A stretch of 64,000 nt of DNA from Reticulitermes speratus (Eukaryota > Arthropoda > Insecta > Blattodea > Rhinotermitidae): assembly GCA_021186555.1 (NCBI GenBank), contig JAJKFL010000003.1:48571630-48635629 (forward strand), read 5' to 3'. Within the stretch, counting starts at the first letter, position 1. Each line of letters starts with the position of its first letter. The translations under genes were made by a program, and so were the position numbers. A model generated the notes under the pieces. That model was not told where the DNA came from. It saw only the letters and a list, made by a program, of their open reading frames with translations, and ran no database searches. This document shows, one piece after another, positions 11,566 to 22,629 of this stretch.

Positions 11566-11611
11566 CAGAATTAGTAGGGGTTTGCTTCATGGATTCCGGA
11601 ATGTCACTTAC
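11566..11611 (-). CDS. Candidate 46-nt host exon or RS-exon
   Basis: On the minus strand a pyrimidine-rich tract (TTTTTGTTGTTTCAG) ends at 11612. The next bases are GTAAGTGACATTCC, and 46 nt further a second donor, CTG|GTAAGC, begins at 11565. The stretch is open (VSDIPESMKQTPTNS). Because the segment itself begins with a donor consensus, it fits either a very small exon or the exon-definition partner of a recursive splice site. I do not recognise the peptide. Confidence 0.3.
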
Positions 11612-11627
11612 CTGAAACAACAAAAAC
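11605..11627 (-). promoter_or_regulatory. Candidate recursive (ratchet) splice site
   Basis: The minus strand reads TTTTTGTTGTTTCAG|GTAAGT. A 3' splice site directly abuts a consensus 5' splice site. This is the zero-length-exon arrangement known from long insect introns. It supports a minus-strand gene spanning the area, but no flanking exons are identified. Confidence 0.4.
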
Positions 11628-11679
11628 ACACTGTTAACAAAATCTTGGTAGACCACAAACGGCAGAATCGCATTACCAA

Positions 11680-11702
11680 TAATAATAATAATAATAATAA
11701 TA
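11680..11702. repeat. (AAT)n microsatellite
   Basis: Run of AAT units; a second, longer AAT array lies at 11985-12038. Confidence 0.9.
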
Positions 11703-11983
11703 AAAATAAAATAAAATAATAACTGAATAAGATTATCGTTATTCCACTACCCTCAATTTACCGCGACGCCTACTGTCCCAGGTCCATCGTGAGGAAATTA
11801 CTCAATGATGCAGTCCAATCATCTGATGAAGAGGCTGATAACCCCTAATCATGTCACCTTACCATGTTCCCGGCTTTATACACTCATTTCAATATTCCCT
11901 GATGCAAGCCACCGGCAGATACTTGGCTCAAAGCCAGGAATCTGGAAGCTTGACAACACAGGGCACCGCCTGAGACAATCCCA

Positions 11984-11984
<1 letters not shown>

Positions 11985-12017
<33 letters not shown>

Positions 12018-12038
12018 TAGTAATAATAATAATAATAG
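11985..12038. repeat. (AAT)n microsatellite
   Basis: About ten AAT units, an interruption (ATAG), then several more. Confidence 0.9.
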
Positions 12039-12205
12039 AACAAAACCGGCGACAATAACAGTAACGGAAGATCGTGCCAAGGGCAGATTCTGACCGGAAG
12101 CAGTGATATACGAATAGGCTTACAGTCTTTTAGGACGTTAGGCTGTGTAGTCCGGTAGGCATGCACTACAGCCATTTCTTAAGAGCGTGCTGCCTGGCAT
12201 CCACC

Positions 12206-12243
12206 TTGACAACGGAAGCAGAAGATTCCAACGAAACGTCGCC
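12206..12243 (+). repeat. Weak type-B-like core
   Basis: CTTGACAACGGAAGC followed by TTCCAACGAAACGTCG resembles the CUUGAAGA-Y-stem-GAAACGUC pattern, with a short GGAA/UUCC stem. The first box is altered, so it is at best a decayed copy. Confidence 0.3.
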
Positions 12244-12311
12244 ACATAAGTACCAGACTACACGGTGTCATATCTGAAAAGACCTTACGGGTTTCTTTTA
12301 TATAAAAATGG

Positions 12312-12590
12312 TAAAATTTTTCCCTGTCCACGCCATGAAGACATACAGGGGGAGGCGAGGTACAGCTCCACTTATTCTTAACCTCGGCACTAGATGGAGG
12401 TGAGTGGTCAACTTTACGCCCCGGCCGCTTTACGCAGGAAAAGAAGCCTGGTAGCCATTGAATAGGAGACTCGGTGGGCGCCAGAGCAGGTATGGACGAC
12501 TGGGTGACGAGGAAAATCTCTTGCCCCTTCCGGATTCGAAACCCGGACAGCCCAGCCCGTGACCTGGTCGCTATCCCGGCTTCTTATAAA
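12312..12590 (-). repeat. SINE-B, near full length
   Basis: In minus orientation the head includes GGGATAGCGACCAGGTCACG and a B-box-like GGTTTCGAATCC. The body holds the CGGCCG..TAAAGCGGCC block and the CACTCACCTCCATCTAGTGC block. The 3' end is the CTTCATGGCGTGGACAGGG block. This is one of about fourteen SINE-B copies. Confidence 0.8.
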
Positions 12591-12599
12591 CAAATGGAG

Positions 12600-15500
12600 T
12601 CACTTTAAAATGCAAATATTTCATGCAGCCTTTTTGTAACAAACGTTTGCTGTTACTTGCGTCCATCGCTAATGCCGAAGTACTGTTACTCAGCACGCAA
12701 GATGGCTGCAAGGAAATCTAACGTTGAACCATTTTTCAACTTTTTTCTATGCGGTCTTTACAGAAGCGAATTGATTTTTAGTTTCGTGTGTGCAACTACT
12801 CATAACATCCTCATTTTCCATGTGCCTTGCAACAAAATCACTGACCGAATCAAAGCTAAACCACGTTATCTTACGGGTAAACAAAGATTATCCTATCTAT
12901 GGCATTTTTTTCATAGAGGTCACATTACTAGATATTCTCGAGATAGATTTCTCAGTAGAGCCTAGAATCCATTATGTTTCGAACCAAACAGGTACACACA
13001 GCACGACGTGACTCAGGCATACACTTGCAGTGACTAATCCGCATTGTACCAGGAACGGTGGGCATGCGCATTGCGGACGGAGGTAAGTCATAGATCTCAG
13101 AGTGTAACACCGCTTTCTTCAGTCACGGCATACGTAAGATTGTGCGGTACAGAACCCGTTCCGTGGTCCGTCTAGTGAAGAGCTACTTCCGTACGGTACT
13201 TACTTTATATGTGGTTGACTGAACGACGCCGTCGCTGGCTACGGTGGAACAGAGACAATATTCTGGAGGAACATGGGAAAATCACAAAAAAAAAAAAAAC
13301 CTCAGGATAACCGGCCTCAAGGTCTGGGTTTGAACCCACGGCTTCCATACCACAACCAGGGGCGCTATGCGATGTTCTGCTTCCTACTGGCGGATTTTTT
13401 AAGACCAGAGCACTTAAACCTCACATGCCTCCACTGTCACCATTAGATTTACGAAACGAGAAGGGTTCTTTACATACGTATTTAAACAGCATGTGGAGGT
13501 AAAGTTCCACACACACTCTTAATTTCTACACTAAACAAAATTCGGCGGGCGTTCCCAATGTTAAAGCGATTACTGGTATTCGCCGGATAACACGCCATGT
13601 CCACAGGTCTGAAGACACATAACTCCACACCGCTTGCCTCAACGTACATTGGCCATCCGGAACAGAGCTATATTCACGGAAAGTGCTTCAATAGGGGCAC
13701 GTCACTCAGCTAATGCAGGGATGGCGGATCTTTTCGCCTCCTGGTGGATGTCGCATCAAAAGTTACACCAGTAAGAAGTGGTGCCAGGCGCCCTGTTACT
13801 CCACTGCCGCCTGTGGGATATCTGCTGCTAAACATGTTAAAACATTTCTTAATTTCTTTACACGGGCGTCGAGAATAACCTAAGTACACAACCTCATGCC
13901 AAACATTTCTCGAAAGTATTTGTTATATTCAACTACTCAAGTTTCTCATTACGTTTCAGTACCTCAAGAACAAAAAAACTGAATATTCACCTGGCCAAGT
14001 CTCACTCCCACCAGCTATATGATCGACTGGTCCACATTGGTCCACGCTGTGATATACTGAATGTCACACAGAGTTCTATTATACTTGCTATTTAATTTAA
14101 CCTTATTTCCTGGTTTTAAACATTTACCGTTTATATTTTATACCTTGTCAGTCCTTGAACATAAACACTCACTCATAGTGAACGCACGGAAGATAACACC
14201 GAGGCGGTTGACCCCTTAAATAAGTTGATATACAACTCCGATATTAATGAGTTCGACACTCAACAATAACCAGAAAGAATAGCGAACGATGACCAGGAAC
14301 TAACTGAAAATTTTTCGGAGCATATATAAGGGGTTATACCGACGTGCACAATTACACAGCCATTACGCATCTTTTTAAATACATTAAAACATACATCGCA
14401 TCTAATGGGATAATAACTTTTAAGCTGACAACCATCACACGTCCTGTACTGACCCTACAGCAAGCCAATAACTGATCAGAAACCAGGACCCAAGTATTTA
14501 TCAATTTTAAAGATTTTGAACTAAGGTTTTACGCTTTTAGATTTTAAACCAAATATCCTGTAACATCATTATGCATCAGAACTATGACAAGTACAAGTTA
14601 CAATATTTATTGTAACAATTACTCGCATATTATTTGATGTTTTGAGATCTCACAAAATTTTACACTTTTACCGAAACATGTCGTGTATGAGTACATATTA
14701 AATATAAGTAGCGCTGAACGGAGTATACTGTGTTGTTTATTTAACTGTACGTGCATAGCGGGATGGATCACGTTAAATTATTATATTACAATACGTTATA
14801 TTCCTGAACAAACACATTTGGACGTAAATATAAACATGATATTTTGATTCAAAAAGTTATAAAATGGACTGGATACTTAATTGCGTTATATTCTACATAT
14901 GGAATAAACAAACACCTGGAATTGACTGATGGCTATTTTCAGCCAAAATACGCGGAGTTCCTATCAGTTAACAAAGACAACTTAATATTGTACTTATAAT
15001 AGCTGTATAACTTTGATTTTAGATTTGTTCAATCTCTTGAGCGTCATTCTGACGACATAACACTCACTCCACTTGTAAGGCGGATTATTGAAGTCGACTT
15101 TACGTATTTCCCGATTCAAATTAATCAACAATACAAGACCGAGTTTTCTTCAGGCCATCGTTCTCTAGGTAACCACATTTCTGGGCATTCGCAGTGCACA
15201 CTTCACGGCAAAATGGAAAATAATTATGGCTTGGTGACCTATTAATAATCCAGTGGCCACATACGTGAATACAGAAGAAACCCCTGACCATTTATGCCAG
15301 CCGGTGCCAACGGTTCACCATCCATGACCTAGTGGCATACGAGGTTATGCACTGCGTCCCGTGCGCTGTAGCTCGCGAATTAGGTGACGCAGGGCGCGCA
15401 GGCGAGGAAGCGTCTAATTTTCATCGCAAACTTCATTCTTCCTACTTTACTGTATCTTCCTTTGCCGGTTCCCAACCAACCCAATTATCCGATTTCCTCT

Positions 15501-15690
15501 TCTCACTCCACACGCAATCCTTAACAACGAACATAGGACGTAACTGTGAAGCGGGTTGGGTGTTTGGGGTGTCAGCGTCATTGAGGAAACGTGATGTAAT
15601 TTTGTGTACCGTAACGCTGTTACTGTCCTTTTCATTCTCATGACTACGTGAAACGTCCGTTAACCTTTCCAGCACAAACTCTGTCATTCA
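12600..15690. other. Unassigned, mostly AT-rich sequence
   Basis: I see no gene, and no repeat end that matches others here. Around 13310-13380 a minus-strand GGGTTCAAACCC B-box-like stretch hints at a decayed tRNA-derived repeat. ACCGAAACATGTCGTG at about 14678 resembles the end of a fold-back core but lacks the CTGATGA box. Confidence 0.4.
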
Positions 15691-15905
15691 ATTATGCAGA
15701 CATTCAGCTCCTTCGTCACAGTAAACATAACCATCCTCATACAAACATATGCATACAATTTATACAAAATCACAAATAATCCACACACGACACTCTCCCA
15801 CGTGTTTCAGCGATAAATCGCCAACATCACGGAAACATAATACAAAGGAATATAAAACCGACATATACAATTTACACATATAATTCTAAACATCAAATGT
15901 TAAAA

Positions 15906-16536
15906 ATAATTACAGTCACAACCAACATATATATTTTCGACACATTAGGCTACCACAGGCCTATACAACAACTGTGACAATCAAACTATATACATTTTGT
16001 AAAAGGAATCCCCTTATTTTGTACAATTATATGTATAAAAACGGCGGGGGGGGGGGGGAGGGTTGCCTAAGAAAGGGTGTCTTAAACTATGTGAATATAG
16101 AAGATATAAAGTGAAAATACAAAAGAATATAGGCATAAAAACGTGAATATAATACAGTGTATAAAAATATATAAAATGGCGTCGGACCGTAAGATTTGGA
16201 TGTATATGCAGTGCTAATATCAGAAGGCCAGTGTTACGGTCCGACGCCATTTTGTATATTGTTATACACTTTTTTATATTCACGTTTTTATGCTTATATG
16301 CTTTTGTATTTTATATTTTCATTTTACATCTCTTACATTCACACTGTTAAGACATAACCTTTCTTAGGCAACCTCCCCCGTTTTTATACATATAATTGTA
16401 CAAAATAAGGGGATTCCTTTTAAAAAATGTACAGTTTGATTTTCATAGTTGTTGTATAGGCCTGATGATGGCTCTGTACAGCTGCAACCGGTAGCCTAAT
16501 GTGTCGAAATACATATGTTGGTTGTAACTGTAATTA
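15906..16536. mobile_element. Inner fold-back element
   Basis: AATTACAGTCACAACCAACAT at the left mirrors ATGTTGGTTGTAACTGTAAT at the right. Arms of about 250 nt pair almost throughout, including TTCGACACATTAGGCTACC with its inverse and the AAGGGGATTCC blocks. A near-perfect hairpin, GGCGTCGGACCGTAA with TTACGGTCCGACGCC (16181-16252), lies near the centre. The plus-strand core at about 16462 (CCTGATGATGGC) has lost its GAAAC box. Confidence 0.75.
16046..16058. repeat. Poly-G tract (13 nt)
   Basis: A G run expanded inside the left arm of the inner fold-back. The mirrored right arm has only CCCCC at the matching site, so the expansion happened after the element formed. Confidence 0.9.
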
Positions 16537-17087
16537 CTGAACAGTGAAATATACTGTGCATGTACATACCAACGGGGATGTCAAATACTAAGGTTAAAAA
16601 TAAATAGTGGCAGTCATAAACATAAAAATGTGGGTGCTGCTGACACGTGATGCTGGTATATCTTGAATAAAATTCATTGATGTACCACTGTTTATCTTGC
16701 ACTACTCCCCGAGGATGGCGATTAATTGCCGAAACATGTAGGAGAGTTCATGTGTATGGATGATTTATGACTATATAAATTATGTGCATTAGTTTGTGTA
16801 TGTGGATGATTACTGTCACAGTGCACGGAACGAACAATATAAAAGTCACAGTGCAAATTCAAGAAATCTCCACAATAAGATCAAGCGGACAGTACCCTGT
16901 AATCGTAGTTTGTTCTGAGAAGCAAGCAACGAATAACTGTGGACAAAACAGTCTTTTTAACGTTAAATCAGACGACACACGTGTATCCACTGTCTTTAAA
17001 GGGTTAACCAATCCATGTTTACTTTACCTGTGTCACTAAGCTGGATTCGAATAGTAGAATTTATCCACAAATCTTACTTCAGATCAG

Positions 17088-17549
17088 TGGTTCCCAACCT
17101 CAGGTCGCGACCCAATTCAGGGTCACGAGAGGGTTTTATGGAGAACTCGATTATGAAAAAAATCAAAATTTGTATCTAAATTCAAACAGAATAATCGAGA
17201 AAATGTAATTATTGAATCTATGTTTATTAATTTTAAACATACTGGAGCACATGTTCAGTATTTCACAAGTTTTTATTTAGAAGCAAATGCCTTGTCTAAC
17301 CAGCACAAGTATGAGTTATTGAAATAAACATCTGTTTCTTGCATGTTTTGTGTATTTAATATTGCCCCCCAAAAAGTATTGGATTTTACAACATTAAAAG
17401 TTTAATATATTTTTTTTAATACGTGACAATGTTATGTAGTGTTCAAGAAATGGCATTAGTATTAGTTCATTTATAGTAAATGTCACTGACTATTGCCGTT
17501 TCCATGGTAGGGTCACGGGTCACACACATGAAAGGTTGGGAACCGCTGC
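17088..17549. mobile_element. hAT-type MITE
   Basis: CAGTGGTTCCCAACCT at the left mirrors AGGTTGGGAACCGCTG at the right. These are ends typical of non-autonomous hAT elements. The 8-bp flanks CTTCAGAT and CTTTAGAA agree at six positions, consistent with a decayed hAT 8-bp duplication. The interior is AT-rich and non-coding. Confidence 0.8.
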
Positions 17550-18630
17550 TTTAGAAGTAGGAGTTAAGTTTGTCCCCGGGCCTAACAGTCAGGCTGCGAG
17601 AGTGTGTGGGATGACGGAGTTAATTCTAGACCTCAGAAGTGAGGTCAGTGGTCGCTTTTACCTCCACAGTGCGAAGGTAAAGGCAGCGAAGCGTGACGCT
17701 GACCACTCACCCACATCTACCGCATATGTCTAGAATGCGTGTTACTTCAGCGTTGTCGTATTATTCTGTGTCTAAGGTACTTCACGTGGTTTCGTAATTA
17801 GTGGCTTCACGAGTGAAAATGCACTTCCGTGTGTTCCAAGCTTTTGAAAATACATAACAAAAAATGTATGTCTAATGCAGGAACAAAGATCGGAGTGTAA
17901 AAGCAGTACTCAACTGTCTTGGGGAAGATAAATTATGACTAATAATTTCCTGTCACATAGAATTAGAATGTTTCAGTTGTTCCAGGAGTTACGCCACAGA
18001 CAGACGACCCCTGTTATCTGTTCATACCAGAGAACAACAGGCCTTACTCAGAGAATTGAACACTTCTAAGAAATAACCACTTTCCTCCTCCTACACATAT
18101 TCGAAAAGTTAAGCCACAACATGACATCACACTGCAGATAAGCCACAGAGTTCACGTTCCAGATTTCCGTTGACACTTGGTCCAAAAGTGTGCAGGATTC
18201 AACAATACTGCGTGGCCACTGATTCAATAAAAATGGGAGTTTATGCGGCAACGCAAGTATACATTTAATAAGACGCTTGGGAATCCGTAAGGCAGTAGTA
18301 CACGGCGTTTCTCTTCGATTTCCTCAGTCCTGGAAAATACTTACGGTTCGTTCCCACACCGACCAAAACTCTTTCATCAGTTCGCGTTTTCGGCTTTTGG
18401 GGTTTAGCCGCGTCATGTGATGAAGTTGTTCCAGCGTGTCGATGTACACTGAAATCGCCACCTTCAGAATTAACGAGGCGGAAGCTGGACGCGGCTCGAC
18501 ACAGTCTCACACTGTGAGTTAAGGTGGGAGGTCAGCTTAAACGATGGAACAACTTTTAACACACAACACGCTACACATCGAAGATGACCATAAGAAAAAA
18601 AAAAAAATAATAAACGAGAATACTTTAGTA

Positions 18631-18815
18631 CAGCCGAACCCGTTTATAACGTCATGAAAGGCACTGTATATTTTGTGTCGTATAAATCGAATGTCGTTAT
18701 AACCAAGGAGTATAATGTTATGGTTAACAGTGACCAATTAACTGGTGCCACGGAATATCTGACGCTATAGGCGAGGTGTTGTATAAACCGATGTTGTTAT
18801 AATCGGGTTCCACTT
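18631..18815. mobile_element. Second Tc1/mariner-like MITE copy
   Basis: It starts CAGCCGAACCCGTTTATAAC after a TA and ends AATCGGGTTCCACTT before TTA. Internal blocks GTTATGGTTAACAGTGA and GCCACGGAATATCTG match the copy at 878-1062. It is more diverged at its right end. Confidence 0.75.
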
Positions 18816-18894
18816 TTACCAACTCCAGCAACAATTCCGTCAGCCCAAATTAACGGAGGAACAAAAGATCCTGGTTCCCAATGCCAACATCACA

Positions 18895-18908
18895 CCCCCC
18901 CCCCCCCC
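18895..18908. repeat. Poly-C tract (14 nt)
   Basis: Homopolymer C run. Confidence 0.9.
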
Positions 18909-18916
18909 ACCGGGTG

Positions 18917-20040
18917 ACCAACAAAGTGGCACTAAACAAGCAAGACGGTTCATGCCATCGGTGAAGCTGTGGCCTCTTAAAGTCTAGTGGTGTAGCAATA
19001 AAAATCACGGATGTATTTACACCAATAAAGCCCATAGCAATTAAATGACCTAACATTTCTCATACAATTACGTTGTCACTACTACCGCTTGCGCTACAGA
19101 AATGTCTGTACGACTCAAATTACTTCGCTTTCGCCCCACCATCACTCCTATTCACTCATCTCAACGCACATACTGCCTACCATAAAGAAACTGTATGTCC
19201 CTAATACACATCTTGTGTAACCAATATACAGCATTTCCAACATTCACGTAGTGTATGAAGAATATTATCATACAGTTCATCGGTTTACAAAAGAAACCTT
19301 GCATGTCTTATCTAAACACGTAACTGACAGCAGGTAGAGGTTCCACCTGCCTTGCCCAACATTAAGCAGTTTCTGTAGACACAACTGCCAACTTGAAACA
19401 AAGCCGCGGCTGAAGATGAATCCGTTTCCTGTACGCAAAAGAAAGAAAGCGAGCAGGGTTCAGTGTCCCCTCTACTGTACGCCACTGTGCCGTTCTGCAT
19501 AATGACCGAAACAAAAAGAGCTTTATCAGGAAACAACGTCTCGTGTATTGAAACAACAAAGTGCTACAGTATTCATTCAAAGAGGCCTAAATTCTTGTTA
19601 CATGAATATTTTACACCCTCCAGCGACATTACACAAAGAAATATATGCTGAAGAGTCAAGTCTTCTGGGATATAATGCCGCTGAGATCGGGAACTATTTA
19701 CTGATCGACACGGCATCATTTGCCGTGAGACCTGAACCTTCTTCAACGCCTAATATTCTGCGTACCCAGTTTACATTTTTATACAAATAACGATAAATCG
19801 GAAGCAGAGACAACTCGAGGAACAGGGAGTTCCATTCCCGATGGAAGAGACTGTTTCTTCTTCCCAGTGTCCAGACCGGCTATGGGGCCCATGCAGCCTC
19901 CTAGCCAATGAGTGAAGCTGACTAACTCACCTGGTTAAGAATGCTGTCTTGTCCTTCCTTACATACGTAGGCTGTCTCCAAAACACAGTATACCTGTATC
20001 CATCACACAACAAACGCCTACATTTTAAATGGTTGACTTT
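18917..20040. other. Unassigned sequence with short repeat trace
   Basis: I see no gene. AGTCTTCTGGGATATAATGCC at about 19658 matches the TTCTGGGAT dispersed repeat also found at 7136. Confidence 0.3.
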
Positions 20041-20230
20041 TTACATCTTTTTATCTGTGTATATGGATTGCTAGTTCAGATTTGTGAAGTGTTACTTCAA
20101 CGTGAATAACTGATGATGATCCCATAAGGTATCGAAACATGCAGGAGTGATGAACAAGATACTGTAATATAAAATATCTGGAAAAAAATACAGTGCATTT
20201 TGTTGCACCGAATATTGTGATTTTAAAACA
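20041..20230 (+). mobile_element. Solitary fold-back arm
   Basis: The core at 20109-20149 reads CTGATGA, T, GAT..ATC stem, GAAACATGCA, GGAG. It is followed by ATACAGTGCATTTTGTTG, the family's downstream box. No left arm is found. Confidence 0.55.
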
Positions 20231-20329
20231 GATCTCGACAGTAGATGGCTGGTGCAAGTGACGAGCCTCACGAACCTGTCATTTACTTCCGGAAGAACTG
20301 TTCCCGGTCCCCAGTCATACAACCGATAT

Positions 20330-20430
20330 ATGGACCAGGCGGCGATGAGAAAAAATACCCCAACCCTTAACAGGACTCGAACCCAGATGTTCAGTCGGGT
20401 AGCCAGTGTTTTTACTGACAGTGTTCTCGT
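20330..20430 (-). repeat. tRNA-like SINE fragment
   Basis: Minus strand CTGGGTTCGAGTCCTGTT is a good B box, with an ACTGGCTACCCGACT stretch in the A-box/anticodon region. No copy elsewhere in the window was matched. Confidence 0.35.
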
Positions 20431-20810
20431 GTCCAAAAGGCAAGTTCAACATTCAATCGGACCAAACGGTTTAAAAACGCCTACCAAATACACACATGTT
20501 AAGGCGACGCCCGAGGCAGCACCTAGGTCGTGCAGGAGGGCACCTTTAGCAAGATGATACGTGGGAAGGGGATCAGCCCACCGCTCAAAAAGGCAGTACT
20601 GCTGAATGAGAAGGAAGGGGCGAGATACGGTTCAATTATCAAGACCATCTGCCTACCGCCTACACTCTATTAAAGCAATAAACAACATGCATTCAAATAG
20701 ATTGGTTTCTGCATTTCCGCCATCGCATCATGGCATGTAGCCTGCCGTCACCGCACCGTGAAATTATGTCTATCGAATTTTATGTTCTTCATACCGTGCA
20801 TATTCCCACA

Positions 20811-21380
20811 ATTAATATATCAACCTACATACGTACTTAATAAAATATACTTCAAGACAAGAAATAAACTCCTACATGTTTCGGCACCGGGGTGCCATCA
20901 TCAGGGAGTTATTTAGAACAAAGCAGTACAAGCCCAACACGCTAATCTAGGTATTGTATCGCCCTTATTGGAATGACTAAAATATTAAAATACTAAAATT
21001 CTAAAACACACAAAATTATTAAGTTAGTAACACATCGGTTATTAACTTCGTGTATTTTAGAATTTCAATATTTTAATCATTCCAGTAGGACAGGTGGCGG
21101 GCTGTTGTGAATACGGTAATGAACCTTCGGGTTCCATAAAACGCGGGGAATTTGACTAGCTGACGACCTGTTAGCTTCTCAAGAAGGACTCTGCTCCATG
21201 GAGTTAGTTAATCATTCCATTAAGGGCGATACAATACCTAGATTAGCGTGTTGGGCTTGTACTCCTTTGTTCTAAATAACTCCCTGATGATGGCACCCCG
21301 GTGCCGAAACATGTAGGAGTTTAATACATGTCTTCAATTATATTTTACTAAGTGCGTATGTTGGTTGGTGTACTAATTGT
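20811..21380. mobile_element. Fold-back element FB4, split by a LINE tail
   Basis: The arms mirror each other from about 20811 (ATATCAACCTACATACGTAC) to about 21380 (GTGCGTATGTTGGTTGGTGT). Cores lie at 20866-20911 (minus) and 21278-21321 (plus). The plus core is complete: stem I AACTCC (21278-21283) with GGAGTT (21316-21321), box CTGATGA (21284-21290), extra T, stem II GGCACC (21292-21297) with GGTGCC (21300-21305), GAA, ACATGT, then A at the predicted cleavage position. A LINE fragment interrupts the right arm. Confidence 0.85.
21085..21207 (+). mobile_element. 123-bp 5'-truncated RTE LINE insertion
   Basis: TTAATCATTCCA occurs directly before (21073-21084) and after (21208-21219) the insert, a perfect 12-bp target duplication. 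The insert encodes [16 protein letters not shown], then the short 3' untranslated tail ending ATGGAGTTAG. This is the extreme 3' end of the RTE-like LINE found in many pieces in this window, inserted by target-primed reverse transcription. Its TSD is intact, so it is among the younger RTE insertions here. Confidence 0.9.
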
Positions 21381-21874
21381 ATTATGTCTGTAAATTTGAC
21401 TATCCCACTTTTACAAACCTGGGCAAATACTTGTCTAACCTAACAGATGATCAAGGCTCTTCGCTCAACTCGTTCAAACTGACACCAGCGATACCCGCAG
21501 ACCTACCACACTCTCGAAGACGTTCCAACATCTCCACATTCCTTCCAACCAAGTTCAGCTCCGTGGTTGGTAAGATTGGCACCAGTTTTAATCCCTGTCA
21601 ACTGAAAAACCTGTTCTTTTCTTTCCGTTCTGTCAGTCGAACACCCGGGTAATTTAGTGACATATGCCACGACCACTCCAGTTCATCACACACACACGAT
21701 CTCACACCGTGAAGCTGCAGTCGGTCCACCAAAGCTAAATAACAACTTGAGATGTGCAATATCGAAAAAGGAATGAACCGTCTAGCCCATTAATTTCTAC
21801 CAGTGATTTAAGTTTCACACTTCAGACAGGGAGCACTTACAATTCACATTTTATTCTGGTAAGAGCCCATTTCG

Positions 21875-22051
21875 AGGTACATGGATGTCTGCCTGTTGTC
21901 AGTGTTATGTGTTGTCAGGTAGAGGTCTCTGCGACGGGCTGATCACTCGTCCAGAGAAGTCCTACCGAGTGTGGTGTGTCTGTGATCGTGAAGCCTCGCT
22001 AAAGAGGAGGCCCTGACCCAATACGGGCTGCTGCGCCATGGGGGGGAAAAA
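21875..22051 (+). mobile_element. 5'-truncated SINE-A with 14-bp duplication
   Basis: AAGAGCCCATTTCG flanks the insert on both sides (21861-21874 and 22052-22065). The insert starts inside the SINE-A body (ATGGATGTCTGCC) and lacks the tRNA head. It ends in a GGGGGGG/A-rich tail. The perfect duplication indicates a recent, truncated retroposition event. Confidence 0.9.
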
Positions 22052-22629
22052 AAGAGCCCATTTCGTGCAGTCGGGCTACAACTGTCTCTGCATGAACACA
22101 GAATGCACCCACTTCTACAAAAGACACTTCCCTGCATTCTAACAGCTTCTTGAAACAGCTGACAATGCGTTTATGCACGCTACTCCTTCGACTGCATTCG
22201 TGTCTCCAAACTTCGCTCTTCCAAACACTGACGAATTGGGAAGAATTAGAAGCCAAAGAACACGGTTAACACCTCCCAGTCGAGTGGTCCTATGTTTCCT
22301 ACTACCAACTTCGCTTAATGCATGTCAGCAAGTACGCCGGCTCCCAGTCCAAATGCGATTACAAAGCAGTGGGAAGAAACAGCACAGGCATCACGAGCCC
22401 TTTAATACCAGTGCGAGGTGCATTTACCATTCTTCTTGCTAATTTTATGGTAAGCCCTGACGCTCATAACAATTCAATCTTTCTTGTTTCAGTGTTACGA
22501 AAGTTTCAGTGAGCCCAGTAGCACTACCATGCAAAAGTGTGAGAACTACGGAATGCCTTTGTTGTTTCAGTAACGTTTATCATCGACCATATTTCTTAAT
22601 TCCGATGTATTCTAACAGCATTTCCTTCC

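Larger units (their letters stand above)
15714..16823. mobile_element. Outer fold-back element FB3, split by an inner one
   Basis: Left arm from CACAGTAAACATAACCATCC at 15714 mirrors right arm ending in GGATGATTACTGTCACAGTG near 16823. The right-arm core at 16704-16746 reads CTACTCC, CCGAGGA, T, GGCGATT/AATTGCC, GAAACATGTA, GGAG. The left-arm core is decayed (CACGTGTTTCAGCG). Between the arms sits a second complete inverted repeat, 15906-16536. Confidence 0.65.

Noticed and set aside
14670-14700. Additional hammerhead-like core (CCGAAACATGTCG)
   Set aside because: No CTGATGA box or pairing stem upstream, and no second arm.
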